Origin: Rickettsia typhi
Lineage (GTDB): Bacteria; Pseudomonadota; Alphaproteobacteria; Rickettsiales; UBA1997
Length of the DNA: 6,791 bases
Direction of reading: 5' to 3'
NCBI GenBank assembly: GCA_945902255.1
Contig: CAMDMO010000081.1
Span: 1-6,791 of the forward strand
Shown piece after piece: positions 6,074-6,791 of this stretch; the first letter of the stretch is position 1, and each line of letters opens with the position of its first letter. A program made the position numbers and the translations under genes. Below the pieces are notes generated by a model. The model worked only from the letters and a program-made list of their open reading frames with translations, ran no database searches and was not told where the DNA came from.

Positions 6074-6791
6074 TAAAAAATTTTTACCCAACCATGACAC
6101 AGTAGGATATGACGCAATAAGGCTTGGCGTTATATCGCTTATTATATTTTTTGTTGTCTTTCTTGTTTGGGCAATTTTTGTTCCAATTCAATCCGCGTCA
6201 ATTGCCGATGGGGTGATAGTTCTAGATTTGAATAATAAAACCATTCAACATTTAGAGGGTGGAATTATTGATGATATTTTAGTAAAAGAAGGGCAGTTGG
6301 TTAAAGAGGGAGATATTTTGCTTTATATTCATGACATAAAAGCAAAATCAGAGCAGCAGATTTATAAAAAAAGATTATGGGCAGCAAAGTTACAAAGAGA
6401 AAGATTGTTAGCTCAAAAAAATAACAAAGAAACCCTAGATTTAGTAAAATTTTTCCCAGAACTAGGAGTTGTTGATCCCGAAGATAAAGCGGCTTTGATG
6501 GAAGTTATAAATAACCAAATGCAGCTTTTTAACAGCAAAACAGAAGAGTTATCTGGAAAAATCGATGTTTTGCGCAAAAAGTTAGTCTCGGTTAACGCTC
6601 AAAAAAAAGCATCAAAGTCAAAATTAATTATTTTTCGTAATGAATTAAGGGCGGTTAAACCACTAGTAAAGCAAGGTAACCTTCCAGTTTTACGCCAATA
6701 TGATTTAGAAAAAGAGATTGTTAACTTAGAAGGTGAAATTTCTCAGTTGGAAGCCGATTCTTCATCTGCTAAAACCCAAATTGCTAATTAT
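6066..6791 (+). CDS. HlyD/PrtE-type membrane fusion (adaptor) protein of type I secretion, partial
   Basis: Periplasmic adaptor linking the ABC exporter to TolC. The frame is open from ATG 6066 to the window edge, giving 242 residues; family members have about 430-450, so the C-terminal part lies outside. Seen in order: a short cytoplasmic N-terminus, one membrane segment (about 20-38, LGVISLIIFFVVFLVWAIF), the first half of the lipoyl-like/barrel-sandwich domain with the family hallmark QHLEGGIIDDILVKEGQLVK (61-80) and EGDILLYI (81-88), and a long alpha-helical coiled-coil hairpin (about 93-242). The descending turn is marked by LVKQGNLPVLRQYDLEKE (200-217), the equivalent of the hairpin-tip motif that contacts TolC. 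A TAA codon sits immediately before the ATG in frame and no other ATG occurs in the first 130 codons, so the start is firm. It overlaps the 3' end of the ABC gene by 8 bp, implying translational coupling. It pairs with a PrtD-type exporter, so it is a PrtE-type adaptor. Confidence 0.93.
   Translation, partial: MLNKKFLPNHDTVGYDAIRLGVISLIIFFVVFLVWAIFVPIQSASIADGVIVLDLNNKTIQHLEGGIIDDILVKEGQLVKEGDILLYIHDIKAKSEQQIYKKRLWAAKLQRERLLAQKNNKETLDLVKFFPELGVVDPEDKAALMEVINNQMQLFNSKTEELSGKIDVLRKKLVSVNAQKKASKSKLIIFRNELRAVKPLVKQGNLPVLRQYDLEKEIVNLEGEISQLEADSSSAKTQIANY

Overview
The window is AT-rich (by eye roughly two thirds A+T), densely coding bacterial DNA. It carries a divergent hflK-hflC / mrp locus followed by a type I secretion gene cluster. 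The strong A/T codon bias, the short intergenic gaps, the HflK with a Trp/Gly-rich N-terminus and the PrtD-type exporter suggest an AT-rich alphaproteobacterium, possibly of the Rickettsiales or another host-associated lineage. This is inference from composition and protein style; no taxonomic marker such as rRNA is present.

Layout. Positions 14-2022 on the minus strand hold hflK then hflC, separated by 2 bp and clearly co-transcribed. They encode the two SPFH/band-7 membrane proteins that form the periplasmic-side HflKC complex around the FtsH protease. A 70-bp AT-rich divergent spacer (2023-2092) separates them from mrp (2093-2890, plus strand), a P-loop ATPase of the Mrp/ApbC/NBP35 iron-sulfur carrier family. 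This Mrp is minimal: it has neither the usual N-terminal MIP18/DUF59 domain nor the CxxC cluster-binding pair.

The only sizeable non-coding stretch (2891-3122, 232 bp) is dominated by a ~145-bp near-palindrome at 2957-3101. It has 18-bp perfect terminal inverted repeats and a second perfect 15-bp inner arm pair, resembling a MITE or palindromic repeat element. Its right end lies 21 bp from the next start codon, and one plus-strand frame stays open across all of it.

From 3123 to the window edge runs a tight plus-strand operon for a complete type I (ABC) secretion system: an outer-membrane TolC-family channel (3123-4391), a PrtD-type inner-membrane permease/ATPase (4394-6073), and an HlyD/PrtE-type periplasmic adaptor that starts at 6066 and runs off the right edge. 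The spacings (2-bp gap, then 8-bp overlap) indicate co-transcription and translational coupling. Together the three proteins would form a continuous conduit from cytoplasm to exterior. No secreted substrate is in the window; downstream is the obvious place to look.

The most unusual items are the large palindromic element next to the secretion operon and the reduced Mrp. The rest is recognisable housekeeping and secretion machinery.
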